A stretch of 64,000 nt of DNA from Marinobacter sediminum (GTDB lineage: Bacteria > Pseudomonadota > Gammaproteobacteria > Pseudomonadales > Oleiphilaceae). Positions 42,874 through 51,865 of the stretch are shown here, piece by piece. The stretch's first letter is position 1, and the number at the start of each line of letters is the position of its first letter. The notes under the pieces were generated by a model, which saw only the letters and a list, made by a program, of their open reading frames with translations, ran no database searches and had not been told where the DNA came from. A program made the translations under genes and the position numbers. Location of the stretch: positions 927,305 through 991,304 of the forward strand of contig NZ_JAEMQH010000002.1 of the NCBI RefSeq assembly GCF_016820575.1. Reading direction: 5' to 3'.

Positions 42874-44844
42874 ATGGCTCAATTCAAAGCACTCTTTGTT
42901 TCCACGCGCGCGGAGTATTTTCGGCTTGAGTTAGCGGAACAGCTGTTCAAGCGAGGACGGGAGATTCCGCTGGTCGGCATCTTGGCTGCAGTCACCTGCG
43001 CAACTCTGTTCCAAACCGCCGAAAACAAGGGCGCACTCACGATCTGGGCGATCACGTTCATTGCGCTTTATGCCGCTTCCTATCTGGCCCTGTTCTTGCC
43101 CCGGCGAAAGCCCAACGCCGATACCTACGCAGTCTGGACCCGAAACTTTATCTGGGCGTTCGCAAGCTATGGAGTGATGTGGGGAGTGTTCACCTTCATC
43201 TGCCTGGAGTCGCTTGGATTCTGGCAGGAAGTGGCGCTGTTTATGATCCTGTTTGCCATAGTTTCGGTGCCCATGCCAGTGCTGGCCTACTGTTTGCCCG
43301 CGGCCATCCTGCACCCAATCCTGGTGCTTGGTAGTGCCAGCGCACTCCTGATTCAGAAGAGTCTGGAGCCCGGCATGAATCATGAAACCTCGCTGCTGGT
43401 AATGCTTCTGGTGGCCAGTGTGATGTCGACTTACAAGCAAATGGTTATGGCCAAGAATCTGGTGTCGTCGGTTGATGACAAGCGCCGGCTCTCGACCAGT
43501 GTGTCGACTATTCAGAAGATGAAGCGGGAAAAATACCAGGATACCGTCACCGGGATGCTGAACCTTGAGGGCATGGTGTGCCATATGCGCAAGGCCCGTC
43601 TCTCGGGTGGCACCGGCTACACGTTGTTGTCGCTCAAAGTTGATGACCTGGAGCAGATGTACTCAACCCATACCAAAGCCATCGTCGACCGCTTGGTAAA
43701 GGTGGTCGCCAGGCGAATCGAGAATCCCGGGAGTGGTGCTTTGACCGTTGCCCACGTTGGTTTGGGCGAGTACCTGATATTGACGCCGGAACAGGATGTC
43801 GAGGCGGAGGAGGGCACCATCGGAGACCTGTTTCAGGCCTTTAATCATCCCTATTTCTCCGGAACCAAGCAGCTGTACTTGACGGTATCTATCGGCGCTA
43901 CCTCGCTGTGCGGCGACGAGCATGATGAATCCGCGGTGATCAGCAAGGCGGTTTCTGCCATGCGCGAAGCCTCCAAAAATCCGGGCAACTCGTTTGCACG
44001 CTATGACGCTTCGATGTCAGATCGGTTCAACCGTTGGATGGGCATTCGCTCGCAACTTCAACATGCCATTAAATCCAATGAATTTACGGTGTTTCTGCAA
44101 CCCAAAGTGGAAATAGAGACTGGCGCTGTCAGCAGCGCCGAAGCCCTCATCCGTTGGCAAAGCCCCACCATGGGCATCGTCAACCCGGCCGATTTCATTC
44201 CCATTGCCGAATCCACTGGCGACATCATGGCGGTGGGGCGCTGGGTGCTGAGAGAGGCCGCGCTTCTGGTACAGAATCCGATGCTGCCTGAGGCGTTCTC
44301 CATCGCCGTCAATGTCTCGGTAAAGCAGTTTGCAGACCCCAAGCTGATCGACCTGCTTGAAGAGATCGCGCAACAGCTGAAAGGCACTCAGCGTCGAATC
44401 GACCTTGAGATTACCGAGAGCGCGTTGATGCTTGAGAGTGTTGAGGTGAAGATGATGCTCCGGGACATCGAACGGCTTGGCTTTGGTGTGGCTCTGGACG
44501 ATTTCGGAACCGGCTACTCGTCACTCAGCTACCTGACTCAACTGAATGCCGACACGGTGAAACTGGATAAATCTTTTCTTGACGAAATTCCGGTGAACAC
44601 CAAGCACGCCGCGTTTGTTTCGTCGGTGATACTGATGGCAAAAACTCTTGGCTTGAAACTGGTCGCTGAGGGCGTCGAGCGTAAGGATCAGCTGGACTGG
44701 CTGGCGCTGAATCAGTGCGACGCGGTTCAGGGCTATCTGTTCTCTCGTCCGTTGGCATTCCCAGATCTTTTGAGTTGGCTGGAACGTCGCACGACCCAGT
44801 CCGAGGTTAACGAGTCGCAACTACTGACTGTAAGTCCAACGTAG
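42874..44844 (+). CDS. Membrane c-di-GMP phosphodiesterase (degenerate GGDEF plus EAL)
   Basis: A 656-residue protein: about five membrane segments within residues 30-190, a GGDEF-like domain (about 220-380) whose catalytic motif reads VGLGEY (295-300) and is therefore inactive, and an EAL domain (about 395-640). The EAL domain keeps EAL (423-425), NVSVKQF, EITES, DDFGTGYSS, KLDKSF and EGVE, so it should degrade c-di-GMP. The GGDEF remnant may sense GTP. The start is ATG 42874, with GGAAGG upstream. Confidence 0.93.
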   Translation: MAQFKALFVSTRAEYFRLELAEQLFKRGREIPLVGILAAVTCATLFQTAENKGALTIWAITFIALYAASYLALFLPRRKPNADTYAVWTRNFIWAFASYGVMWGVFTFICLESLGFWQEVALFMILFAIVSVPMPVLAYCLPAAILHPILVLGSASALLIQKSLEPGMNHETSLLVMLLVASVMSTYKQMVMAKNLVSSVDDKRRLSTSVSTIQKMKREKYQDTVTGMLNLEGMVCHMRKARLSGGTGYTLLSLKVDDLEQMYSTHTKAIVDRLVKVVARRIENPGSGALTVAHVGLGEYLILTPEQDVEAEEGTIGDLFQAFNHPYFSGTKQLYLTVSIGATSLCGDEHDESAVISKAVSAMREASKNPGNSFARYDASMSDRFNRWMGIRSQLQHAIKSNEFTVFLQPKVEIETGAVSSAEALIRWQSPTMGIVNPADFIPIAESTGDIMAVGRWVLREAALLVQNPMLPEAFSIAVNVSVKQFADPKLIDLLEEIAQQLKGTQRRIDLEITESALMLESVEVKMMLRDIERLGFGVALDDFGTGYSSLSYLTQLNADTVKLDKSFLDEIPVNTKHAAFVSSVILMAKTLGLKLVAEGVERKDQLDWLALNQCDAVQGYLFSRPLAFPDLLSWLERRTTQSEVNESQLLTVSPT

Positions 44845-44847
44845 TTC

Positions 44848-45720
44848 TCACCGAAGACTGGCCCTTCGATAGCGGCGAACCTCTATCCAGCCATGGGCAA
44901 CCAGAGCCGAGAACACGATCACCCCGCCGAACAGGCTGAGCCTGGTGGGCACTTCGTCCAATACCAGCCAGACCAAAAAGGCACCGATTACGGTTTCCAG
45001 CAGCAGCATCATGCTTACTTCCGCCGCTGGTATGTAGCGTGGACCGATCTGAATCAGTGTGGCGGCGATTGGCAGGAAAAACAGGCAGAGCAGGGCGATA
45101 AATAAGCTGTCCCGCAATGATGGCAGCTTGGCGCCACCGGCCACTGCAGCCAATGCTGCCAACACAAGGGCTCCGAACATCAGCATCACGCTCATGTCGG
45201 CATCCGGTTTGGAGCGGGCGACGTTCAAATTGGCAGCGATGCCAATGGCCGCCACAACCGCCATAACCAATCCCAACGGTTCGCCTCGGCCCCACTCGCC
45301 AATGGCCATGATGGATGCGCCGGTTACGCACACCACGATAATGACCCAGGTTCGCCGTGGCAGGGTTTCTTTCCAGATCAGCCAGGCGATGAGGGCCGCA
45401 ATCACCGGTGCGGTGTTGAGGATGATCAGCACATTGCCGGCAGCGGTGTTTTTCATCCCGACCACGAAGCCCAGGGTGCTGACTGCGAAGGCACAGGCGC
45501 AGAACCAGCCCTTCCAGCCGCACCGCTTCATTTCCGGGACCAGCTGTGACCGGTAACGTACCGAGTTGATAATCAGGAAGCTGAGGGCAAGTAACAGGCC
45601 CCGCCAGAACAAAAACACCACCGGATCCACAGAGGTAATTTTTACCAGCAGGGCGTCTGGTGTAATAAACAGAACCCCAAGCGCCGCGATGGCCAGTCCT
45701 TTGATGCGTGTGGTGTGCAA
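44848..45720 (-). CDS. EamA/DMT family transporter
   Basis: A 290-residue membrane protein with ten predicted helices in two EamA repeats; the second repeat has PAAEVSMMLLLETVIGAFLVWLVLDEVPT. It probably exports metabolites, unknown which. The start is TTG at 45720, supported by GGGAAG seven nt upstream; the protein then opens LHTTRIKGLAIAALGVLF. It follows a 47-residue membrane protein on the same transcript and ends 3 bp from the convergent EAL gene. Confidence 0.88.
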   Translation of the reverse strand: MHTTRIKGLAIAALGVLFITPDALLVKITSVDPVVFLFWRGLLLALSFLIINSVRYRSQLVPEMKRCGWKGWFCACAFAVSTLGFVVGMKNTAAGNVLIILNTAPVIAALIAWLIWKETLPRRTWVIIVVCVTGASIMAIGEWGRGEPLGLVMAVVAAIGIAANLNVARSKPDADMSVMLMFGALVLAALAAVAGGAKLPSLRDSLFIALLCLFFLPIAATLIQIGPRYIPAAEVSMMLLLETVIGAFLVWLVLDEVPTRLSLFGGVIVFSALVAHGWIEVRRYRRASLR

Positions 45721-45762
45721 TGGTTACTTCCCTTTAAACGAGCAGTTGGGACCGTCAGTTGG

Positions 45763-45906
45763 TTACGGACTGTCCTGCTTGGGCACCGGTTCAATCCGGT
45801 TTATATCGCCGGTAGGCGGAGCCGGTTGATCCTGATAGATCACCAGCAAGCCACCGCCAATAATGGCTACCGCGACAATGGCCTTAAAAATCGTCGACTT
45901 CAACAT
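45763..45906 (-). CDS. 47-residue membrane protein upstream of the EamA transporter
   Basis: A short frame with a near-ideal ribosome site (AGGAGA, 4 nt before ATG 45906). The product starts MLKSTIFKAIVAVAIIGGG, giving one membrane helix (about 6-24), followed by a proline-rich polar tail ending KQDSP. It is 42 bp upstream of the TTG start of the transporter and same strand, so it may be an accessory subunit. I do not recognise a family. Confidence 0.6.
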   Translation of the reverse strand: MLKSTIFKAIVAVAIIGGGLLVIYQDQPAPPTGDINRIEPVPKQDSP

Positions 45907-46082
45907 CAGTCTCTCCTTTTAATGCGCGACCCACTGCCACTTACCTTTAGGCCTGAGCTACGGATCACAAGCCCCAACAAATTCCTGAACGTCCTACAAA
46001 AGTCGTTTCGACAGTGTGAGAGGCCTGGTTAATACTGAAGGTTCTAATGAATATCTTCAGAATCCAACCGGGAGAAGCCGCT

Positions 46083-46874
46083 ATGCTGTCTGCAGAGGAA
46101 CCCTTGCTGCACTACTACAGTGAGAATGGGATCACCACGCTCACCCTGGATCAGCCGCAGCGACGCAACAGCCTGTCGATGGCCATGCTTGAGGAATTGT
46201 CGACAGCGCTGGAACAGGTGGCCGAAGATGCAGAAACCCGTGTAGTGGTACTGGCTGCTCATGGCAGTGTGTTTTGTGCCGGGCATGATCTTACTGAGAT
46301 TCAGGATCGATTCGATGATCATGACTTTCAGCTGGCCCTGTTCAAGCTGTGCAGCAAGGTGATGCAGCAGATCGTCAATCTCCCGAAACCGGTGATTGCC
46401 CGGGTTGCTGGTGTAGCCACCGCTGCGGGCTGCCAACTGGTTGCCAGTTGTGACCTTGCTGTGGCCGCCGACACGGCACGGTTCGCCACTCCAGGCGTCA
46501 ACATCGGTTTGTTCTGTTCCACGCCCATGGTCGCGCTGTCACGCAATGTCAGCCGCAAGCACGCCATGGAAATGTTGCTAACCGGCGAGATGATTGGCGC
46601 CGCCCGCGCGGAAACCATCGGCCTGGTTAACCGGGTGGTGGATGAGCAGGTGCTGGATGAGACCGTGTATCGCATGGCCCGGACTATTGCCGACAAATCC
46701 GGTCAGGCGGTAAAAGTGGGCAAAGAAGCTTTTTACCGGCAACTCGAGCTGCCACTGGCCGACGCCTACGAATTTACATCTCAGGTGATGGCGGAGAACA
46801 TGCAGGCCAGTGATGCCCGTGAAGGTATCTGTGCGTTTCTGGAAAAACGCAATCCGCAGTGGAGCAAAGATTAA
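46083..46874 (+). CDS. Enoyl-CoA hydratase/isomerase family protein
   Basis: A 263-residue crotonase-fold protein: TLDQPQRRNSLSMAMLEEL, oxyanion-hole segments GSVFCAGHDLTEI and GVATAAGCQLVASCDLAVAAD, and a C-terminal helical region. It resembles the ECHDC3/enoyl-CoA hydratase branch. A conventional catalytic glutamate pair is not clear, so hydratase activity is likely but not certain. The start at 46083 lies after GGGAGAAG; the frame can be extended to ATG 46047. Confidence 0.88.
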   Translation: MLSAEEPLLHYYSENGITTLTLDQPQRRNSLSMAMLEELSTALEQVAEDAETRVVVLAAHGSVFCAGHDLTEIQDRFDDHDFQLALFKLCSKVMQQIVNLPKPVIARVAGVATAAGCQLVASCDLAVAADTARFATPGVNIGLFCSTPMVALSRNVSRKHAMEMLLTGEMIGAARAETIGLVNRVVDEQVLDETVYRMARTIADKSGQAVKVGKEAFYRQLELPLADAYEFTSQVMAENMQASDAREGICAFLEKRNPQWSKD

Positions 46875-46902
46875 AGGCGGCTAAAAGGTGCGGGCAGGGC
46901 GG

Positions 46903-47397
46903 TTAGGGATTGGAGCAGTGCTCTGTTCCAGTCATCAGCCGGTCGCCCACCTCGATACCGTGGTCTGAAAAGAAATCCTGGTTCATTTCCACAGCTGATT
47001 GGAAGGCCACGCCAGCGGGGTAGGAGGGACAGCTGCTTGCGCTGCCCGTCACGCACGGCGCCATCTGGCGAATACTGGCAATCTGGTCCTGTTCATCCAG
47101 GTAGGCGATATCCAGATCAAGCTGGGTTTTGTACATCCAGAAGCCGCGATCAGGGCTCTGTAGATTCGGATACTGGAACAGCATGCCTTCATTTTCTTTC
47201 AGTGATTCGCGCCCCATCAGCCCCGATTGTCGCTGGCTGAATTCCCGTGCTACCTCCAGAGTCACCGGCACGGGTCCGTTATCCGTCATAAAGCAGGCAA
47301 CCACTTCTGGCAGCCTGGGCTGGGGAACGGACGTGTCAGCGGCACACGCACTGGTCAGGATGCCGGTGCAGGCGATTGCCACCAACAGTGGTCGCAT
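46903..47397 (-). CDS. DUF192 family exported protein
   Basis: A 164-residue protein with a signal peptide or imperfect lipobox (LTSAC near residue 17) and a DUF192 domain: EFSQRQSGLMGRESLKENEGMLFQYP and GFWMYKTQLDLDIAYLDEQDQI. The domain is uncharacterised. The ATG at 47397 is preferred to a GTG at 47409, which lacks a ribosome site. It lies 8 bp after the ABC permease gene in the same leftward operon. Confidence 0.88.
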   Translation of the reverse strand: MRPLLVAIACTGILTSACAADTSVPQPRLPEVVACFMTDNGPVPVTLEVAREFSQRQSGLMGRESLKENEGMLFQYPNLQSPDRGFWMYKTQLDLDIAYLDEQDQIASIRQMAPCVTGSASSCPSYPAGVAFQSAVEMNQDFFSDHGIEVGDRLMTGTEHCSNP

Positions 47398-47405
47398 TGA
47401 GCCCC

Positions 47406-48167
47406 TCACGAACGTAGCCGGTAACCGGTTTTAAAGATGTACCAGACGGCCAGCATGCAAGCGGTGAGGAACACCAGAGTCATGCCGACACTGATGCCGA
47501 TGTGCACGTCTGAAACCCCATAAAACGCCCAGCGGAAGCCGCTGATCAAATAGACCACCGGGTTGAACAGGCTGACGGTTTGCCAGATCGACGGCAGCAT
47601 GTCGATGGAGTAGAAAGTGCCGCCCAGGAAGACCAGCGGCGTGACAATCATCATGGGTACTATCTGCAGCTTCTCAAAACCGTCCGCCCAGATGCCGATG
47701 ATGAAGCCAAACAGGCTGAAGGTGACCGACGTCAGTACCAGGAAGGCAACCATCCAGAACGGATGCAGTACCTCGTAGTCGACAAACAATCGAGCGGTGG
47801 CAAGAATGATCAAACCGAGGATAACGGACTTGGTCGCGGCAGCGCCCACGTAGCCCAGCACTACCTCAACGTAGGAAACCGGTGCCGACAGCACCTCGTA
47901 GATTGTGCCCGAGAATTTGGGCATGTAGATCCCAAAGGATGCATTGGAAATGCTCTGCATTAGCAGTGACAACATTACCAGACCGGGAATGATGTAAGCG
48001 CCGTAGCTGATGTTGTCGATATCGCCCATGCGCGATCCGATGGCGGAACCGAACACCACAAAATAGAGGCAGGTCGAGATTACCGGGGACAGCACGCTTT
48101 GCATCACCGTGCGTTTCATGCGGGCCATTTCAAAATTATAGATTGCGCGAACGCCGTAAAAATTCAT
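47406..48167 (-). CDS. ABC-2 type transporter permease (YadH-like)
   Basis: A 253-residue permease with six membrane helices and the ABC-2 motif [20 protein letters not shown]. It works with the ATPase encoded 26 bp upstream. YadGH-type exporters are uncharacterised; drug, lipid or polysaccharide export are all possible. A DUF192 gene follows immediately. Confidence 0.9.
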   Translation of the reverse strand: MNFYGVRAIYNFEMARMKRTVMQSVLSPVISTCLYFVVFGSAIGSRMGDIDNISYGAYIIPGLVMLSLLMQSISNASFGIYMPKFSGTIYEVLSAPVSYVEVVLGYVGAAATKSVILGLIILATARLFVDYEVLHPFWMVAFLVLTSVTFSLFGFIIGIWADGFEKLQIVPMMIVTPLVFLGGTFYSIDMLPSIWQTVSLFNPVVYLISGFRWAFYGVSDVHIGISVGMTLVFLTACMLAVWYIFKTGYRLRS

Positions 48168-48193
48168 GCCTTTCTCCAGTGGGGCCGCTGGCC

Positions 48194-49114
48194 TTATTCG
48201 TGTACCAGGCCAACGAAAATCTCTTCCAGGGAGCTCTCTCGCGTCTGTAGATCGCGGTAGTCGATGCCCAGATCGCCCAGGGTACGAAGCAACCGGGCCA
48301 CGCCGGCTTGCTCTTGCTGAGAGTCAAAGGTGTAGATCAGCTCGTAGCCGTCTTCGGACAGCTCGATGGGCTCCAGAGTCAGTTCACCCGGCATCTTGTC
48401 GAGCTTGCTCTGCAGCTGCAGACGCAATTCCTTCTTGCCAAGCTTGCTCATCAACTGGTCTTTCTCTTCCACCAGGATGATCTGGCCCTCACGAATCACC
48501 CCGATCCGGTCCGCCATCTCTTCCGCTTCTTCGATGTAGTGGGTGGTAAGAATGATGGTGACGCCGTTTTCCCGGAGCTTTCGAACCATCTCCCACATGT
48601 CGCGACGCAGCTCAACATCGACACCTGCGGTGGGCTCATCGAGAAAAAGGATTTGAGGCTCGTGGGACAGGGCCTTGGCAATCATCACTCGCCGTTTCAT
48701 GCCGCCGGACAGTGACATGATCCGGTTATTGCGTTTGTCCCACAGGGATAGGTCTTTCAACACTTTCTCGATGTGCTCGGGGTTCGGTGCTTTGCCAAAC
48801 AGGCCACGGCTGAATGAAACGGCATTCCAGACCGTCTCGAACGAGTCGGTGTTCAGTTCCTGAGGCACCAGACCAATCGACTGACGAGCCTTGCGGTACT
48901 GGCGCACAATGTCATGTCCGGCAGCTTCAACCTTGCCTTCAGAGAGGTTGGTGATACCACAGATGATGCTGATGAGGGTGGTCTTGCCAGCTCCATTCGG
49001 GCCGAGAAGGGCGAAGATTTCACCCCGTTTGATTTCCAGATTAATGTCTTTCAGCGCCTGGAAGCCGTCGCCATAAACCTTGCTGAGGTGCTGTACGGAA
49101 ATGTCCGGTTGCAC
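48194..49114 (-). CDS. ABC transporter ATP-binding protein (YadG-like)
   Basis: A 306-residue ATPase with [12 protein letters not shown] (Walker A), LSGGMKRR (signature), [12 protein letters not shown] (Walker B) and a switch histidine ([15 protein letters not shown]). A C-terminal extension (about 230-306) is typical of ABC-2 ATPases. It forms an exporter with the adjacent permease. Confidence 0.93.
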   Translation of the reverse strand: MQPDISVQHLSKVYGDGFQALKDINLEIKRGEIFALLGPNGAGKTTLISIICGITNLSEGKVEAAGHDIVRQYRKARQSIGLVPQELNTDSFETVWNAVSFSRGLFGKAPNPEHIEKVLKDLSLWDKRNNRIMSLSGGMKRRVMIAKALSHEPQILFLDEPTAGVDVELRRDMWEMVRKLRENGVTIILTTHYIEEAEEMADRIGVIREGQIILVEEKDQLMSKLGKKELRLQLQSKLDKMPGELTLEPIELSEDGYELIYTFDSQQEQAGVARLLRTLGDLGIDYRDLQTRESSLEEIFVGLVHE

Positions 49115-49245
49115 GGGCGTGTCCTGTCTTGAAATGGGCCAGAAATAGAAGCGCGATATTTTCTCATGACTGACGCAGGTTTAGAAAGCTTTGCCTGACA
49201 ACGGATAAGCTCCATAATGCCGCTGTCTGCAGATGAGGTACGGGT

Positions 49246-49701
49246 ATGTTACGAGCGGTTCTGGTGGTGGGATTGATGCTGACGCTGTTAATTGCAGCGG
49301 TTTTTGGGCCTCGTCTGTTGAGGACGGTTGAGCCAGAAGCCGGCACCGGTGCCAAAACCGAGTGTGATCTGGACTCCAGTGCTTGCTCCTGGTCCGATCT
49401 TGATGGCAACTGGCACGTGCAATTAAAGCAGCTGACGGATCAGGAAGCGGACTACGAGTTGACCGTGACCGGGGTGGAAGCCCCAGACCGACTGCTTGCG
49501 GTTCTGCAGGGCGATTCCATGTACATGGGGGAATACCCGGTTCCACTTCGCCGCCAGGGTGGCGGTCGTTACGTCGCGCGCTTCAGCGCCCCTCTGTGCA
49601 GCACCGGAAGTGATATGCGCTGGCGCCTGATTCTCCAGCGAGGGCAGACCAGTATCGATACTGCTCCCTTCCACATGGTGTTTCAGGCACACACTCTGTG
49701 A
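49246..49701 (+). CDS. Membrane-anchored or exported protein, function unknown
   Basis: A 151-residue protein with an N-terminal hydrophobic segment (about 3-22) and an extracytoplasmic beta-rich domain with three cysteines (ECDLDSSACSW and APLCSTGSDMRW), which may form disulfides. GAGG precedes the ATG. I do not recognise a family; the layout resembles small periplasmic domains of unknown function. Confidence 0.72.
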   Translation: MLRAVLVVGLMLTLLIAAVFGPRLLRTVEPEAGTGAKTECDLDSSACSWSDLDGNWHVQLKQLTDQEADYELTVTGVEAPDRLLAVLQGDSMYMGEYPVPLRRQGGGRYVARFSAPLCSTGSDMRWRLILQRGQTSIDTAPFHMVFQAHTL

Positions 49702-49792
49702 AAGACCGCAAAACCTGAACCCTGCATTGCTGACAAGCCCCCACGAAGGTGTAGACTCCAGTAATCTTGTCGCCAACATCAGGGAAGACGCC

Positions 49793-50107
49793 ATGGATTA
49801 CGGAGATAGTGTCCAGAAAGTATTGCTGCGGAAAATTCGCAAAGCAGAGCAGGATCTCATTCAATTGAAACTGGACTACTGCCGGTTTGTGTTCGGCCTA
49901 ACCCATCGCGCTCGCGTTGTTTCCGGAGATGGCGTTTACCTGGTGCGCTCGGTGGATGTTGAAACCATGAAGCCCACCGAAGAGGGCGCTTTTACCAAAC
50001 CTGCAATCGCTGGAACGCCCGTACACTCACCGGATACCCCGGAGCTCACCCAGCTTGGCACTCAATGGACATTGGAAGGGGCCTCCAAGCCTGCCGCAAT
50101 CAAATAA
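49793..50107 (+). CDS. Hypothetical cytoplasmic protein
   Basis: A 104-residue protein starting MDYGDSVQKVLLRKIRKAEQDLIQLKLDYCRFVFGL, which looks like an amphipathic helix, then a proline-rich tail. The AGGGAAG ribosome site supports ATG 49793. No family recognised. The last 8 bp overlap the end of the convergent gene at 50100. Confidence 0.6.
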   Translation: MDYGDSVQKVLLRKIRKAEQDLIQLKLDYCRFVFGLTHRARVVSGDGVYLVRSVDVETMKPTEEGAFTKPAIAGTPVHSPDTPELTQLGTQWTLEGASKPAAIK

Positions 50108-50669
50108 ACGAATTGGCGGTAACCGCTTCATAAAGACTGTGTTGCGACGCCACATAGTGATGCTGCGTCCAGAACTTGGCCCCATCGAGACCTTCCCGAA
50201 AGCACGCCAGACCGGCGCTACTGTTCGTTAATGTTGCGATGGCCTGAAGCGCCTGTGATTGCCTCAGGCCTGTCTTTCGGCTGGCGATGTGAGCCACGAT
50301 GCCAGCAAGGGAGTCAGAATGCCGAACTGAGTGCTCGCAAAGTGCACAGGCTGCCCCGTAAAGCCAGTTAGCAGCATAGGCTCGAACGGCGGCAGGGGAG
50401 TCGGCCAGGTCGAGACCACGGGTCCTGCAGTCCCTTTCTTGCAGGCCAGCGAGAATATGAAGCTGGGTAAACAGTTCCGTTCGATCAGGCGCTGAAACCG
50501 GTGGCATCATGCCTGCATCCGTCCGGCCAGTAATTCCTGGCGTCTTCATGTGGTTGCCCTGCAATCCATCCACCGGTGCTGAGCGAATCAACGCCACCAT
50601 TCGAAAGGCCATCAATAGCACCAGCGCCACCAGCCCAACCTGCGTCACCAAAATCAGCCCGTCTGTCAT
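50100..50669 (-). CDS. Membrane-anchored hypothetical protein
   Basis: A 189-residue protein with one N-terminal membrane segment (about 3-25) and a soluble helical domain (ADSPAAVRAYAANWLYGAACALCEHSVRHSD...). No family recognised. The ATG at 50669 is chosen over a TTG at 50684, neither of which has a strong ribosome site. It is divergent from the PEP-CTERM gene region. Confidence 0.6.
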   Translation of the reverse strand: MTDGLILVTQVGLVALVLLMAFRMVALIRSAPVDGLQGNHMKTPGITGRTDAGMMPPVSAPDRTELFTQLHILAGLQERDCRTRGLDLADSPAAVRAYAANWLYGAACALCEHSVRHSDSLAGIVAHIASRKTGLRQSQALQAIATLTNSSAGLACFREGLDGAKFWTQHHYVASQHSLYEAVTANSFI

Positions 50670-50866
50670 AACATCCGAATCCAAGCATTAAGAAGATAGG
50701 CGGATTGTAACGGAATGTAATCGGGCGTCAGAGCTAACAGATTGGCAGAATGCGCCAAAACCTCCGGGTTGTCTTCGATTTGTGATTGGAGTCCCACTGG
50801 CAGCGATTTGGCGGTGTCAGAGGAGGCCAAAGCTTGCGCAAGTCCTGCTGTCAGTGCGGGCCGGTG

Positions 50867-50944
50867 TCAGTTCCTTTTACAGGAAATGAGCGTTGCGAGG
50901 GATGTAACTTCAGATTTACAGATATGCGTCGATTATTTTTACAG
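50867..50944. promoter_or_regulatory. Candidate upstream activator region (inverted repeat and TTTACAG repeats)
   Basis: An imperfect inverted repeat TCAgTTCCT-N5-AGGAAaTGA spans 50867-50889. The heptamer TTTACAG occurs at 50876-50882, 50915-50921 and 50938-50944, and its reverse complement at 51015-51021 just after the -12 element. The spacing, 50-130 bp ahead of a sigma54-type promoter, suits binding sites for an enhancer-binding protein. Confidence 0.45.
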
Positions 50945-50995
50945 TTGCCAGTCGCAAACTTTCAGAAGTCATTAAATATCAGATCCCTACGTTCT

Positions 50996-51012
50996 CTGGC
51001 ATGCTTCTCGCA
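50996..51012 (+). promoter_or_regulatory. Sigma54-type (-24/-12) promoter
   Basis: CTGGCATGCTTCTCGCA carries the invariant GG (50998-50999) and GC (51010-51011) exactly 10 bp apart and matches 14 of the 17 consensus positions apart from three substitutions. A start 11-13 nt after the GC falls at about 51022-51024, the 5' edge of the riboswitch aptamer. Sigma54 and the PrsK/PrsR pair control PEP-CTERM genes in other bacteria, which agrees with the downstream gene. Confidence 0.7.
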
Positions 51013-51020
51013 AACTGTAA

Positions 51021-51093
51021 ACGTGTAGCCAAACCATTCGCGAGAGTGGGACGGAAAGCTGCGGGTCTCCAGGAGACAGCCGGGCTGCGCCGA
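51021..51093 (+). ncRNA. Cyclic di-GMP-I (GEMM-I) riboswitch
   Basis: The sequence has the GEMM-I core: GCCAAACC, a CCATTC-GCGA-GAGTGG hairpin with GNRA loop, GGGACG-AAAGC, then a second helix (GTCTC/GAGAC) followed by CAGCCGGGCTGC-CCGA. P1 can form from GTAGC (51025-51029) with GCTGC (51058-51062). It senses c-di-GMP. TCTCC (51066-51070) in the second helix could alternatively pair with GGAGA (51112-51116) of the ribosome site, giving a translational ON switch; that part is inference. Confidence 0.9.
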
Positions 51094-51122
51094 GCGAGTT
51101 CTAAGCCTCCCGGAGAAGGTCG

Positions 51123-51779
51123 ATGAAACTATTCAAAACGGCACTTGGTTTCGTGTTTGCAGCAGTAGCAGGCGCCGCTCTTGCAACACCTCAATACCAT
51201 GGCACCACAACAGCCAACGGTGATCTGGCGCTGAGCCACGGAGCCGGCTACTACATCTGGAATGACCTGCACAATACGCGTGACTGGTTTGTTCGCTGGA
51301 CAGCTCCGGGAGTCATCGATTCGGACAGCACGGTAGAGTGGTTCGGACACCTCCAATTCGGAAATTCGATGCTTGGTACAGTCGAGGAGTTCGGCTTCGA
51401 AACCTCTGGTGCTCACGTGGACACCCTCAGTAGCATGAGTTTCGGGACCTCCGACTTCATTACCTGGGAGGCTGCTACTAACGACAGCGGGGGTGTCGAC
51501 GGATTCAACTTCACGCTGACAGGCCATACAGAGTTGCTCCAGTTTGCACTGGGTTCCAGTATCTATTCCGGGCTTGCTCCGACACTGGCAGATCCGGGCG
51601 TGGCGTCCACCGGGATTTTCATTGGCGATGGCTACGCCTCGACCAATACCCTGGTGCTGGAAGGTTCCCATGGCATCTATCAGCAGTTTGAAATTTCTGT
51701 GGCTGAACCGTCGACACTGGCTCTTTTAGGATTGGGTTTGGTGGGCTTCGGCGTGCTGCGGAGACGAAAAAAAGAGTAA
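51123..51779 (+). CDS. PEP-CTERM sorting-signal exported protein
   Basis: A 218-residue protein with an N-terminal signal peptide (MKLFKTALGFVFAAVAGAALA) and a C-terminal sorting tail: AEPSTLALLGLGLVGFGVL then RRRKK, the motif-helix-basic arrangement recognised by exosortase. The body is a beta-rich domain of unknown type. Such proteins are exopolysaccharide- or biofilm-associated. The gene sits 30 bp after a c-di-GMP riboswitch and is preceded by GGAGAAGG. No exosortase is in the window. Confidence 0.93.
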   Translation: MKLFKTALGFVFAAVAGAALATPQYHGTTTANGDLALSHGAGYYIWNDLHNTRDWFVRWTAPGVIDSDSTVEWFGHLQFGNSMLGTVEEFGFETSGAHVDTLSSMSFGTSDFITWEAATNDSGGVDGFNFTLTGHTELLQFALGSSIYSGLAPTLADPGVASTGIFIGDGYASTNTLVLEGSHGIYQQFEISVAEPSTLALLGLGLVGFGVLRRRKKE

Positions 51780-51800
51780 CGTATCCCTGTTTGTGTGAAG

Positions 51801-51827
51801 AAAGCCGGGCAATGCCCGGCTTTTTTT
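51801..51827 (+). terminator. Rho-independent terminator of the PEP-CTERM gene
   Basis: GCCGGGC (51804-51810), loop AAT, GCCCGGC (51814-51820), then seven T residues, with AAA before the stem. It lies 22 bp after the stop codon. Confidence 0.92.
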
Positions 51828-51865
51828 GTCTTGTCAACTGCCCCTCGCCCAATGGGATAGAAGCC

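Noticed and set aside
50742..50975. Short rightward open frame ahead of the PEP-CTERM gene
   Set aside because: No ribosome site or family; it overlaps the candidate activator sites and is better seen as regulatory DNA.
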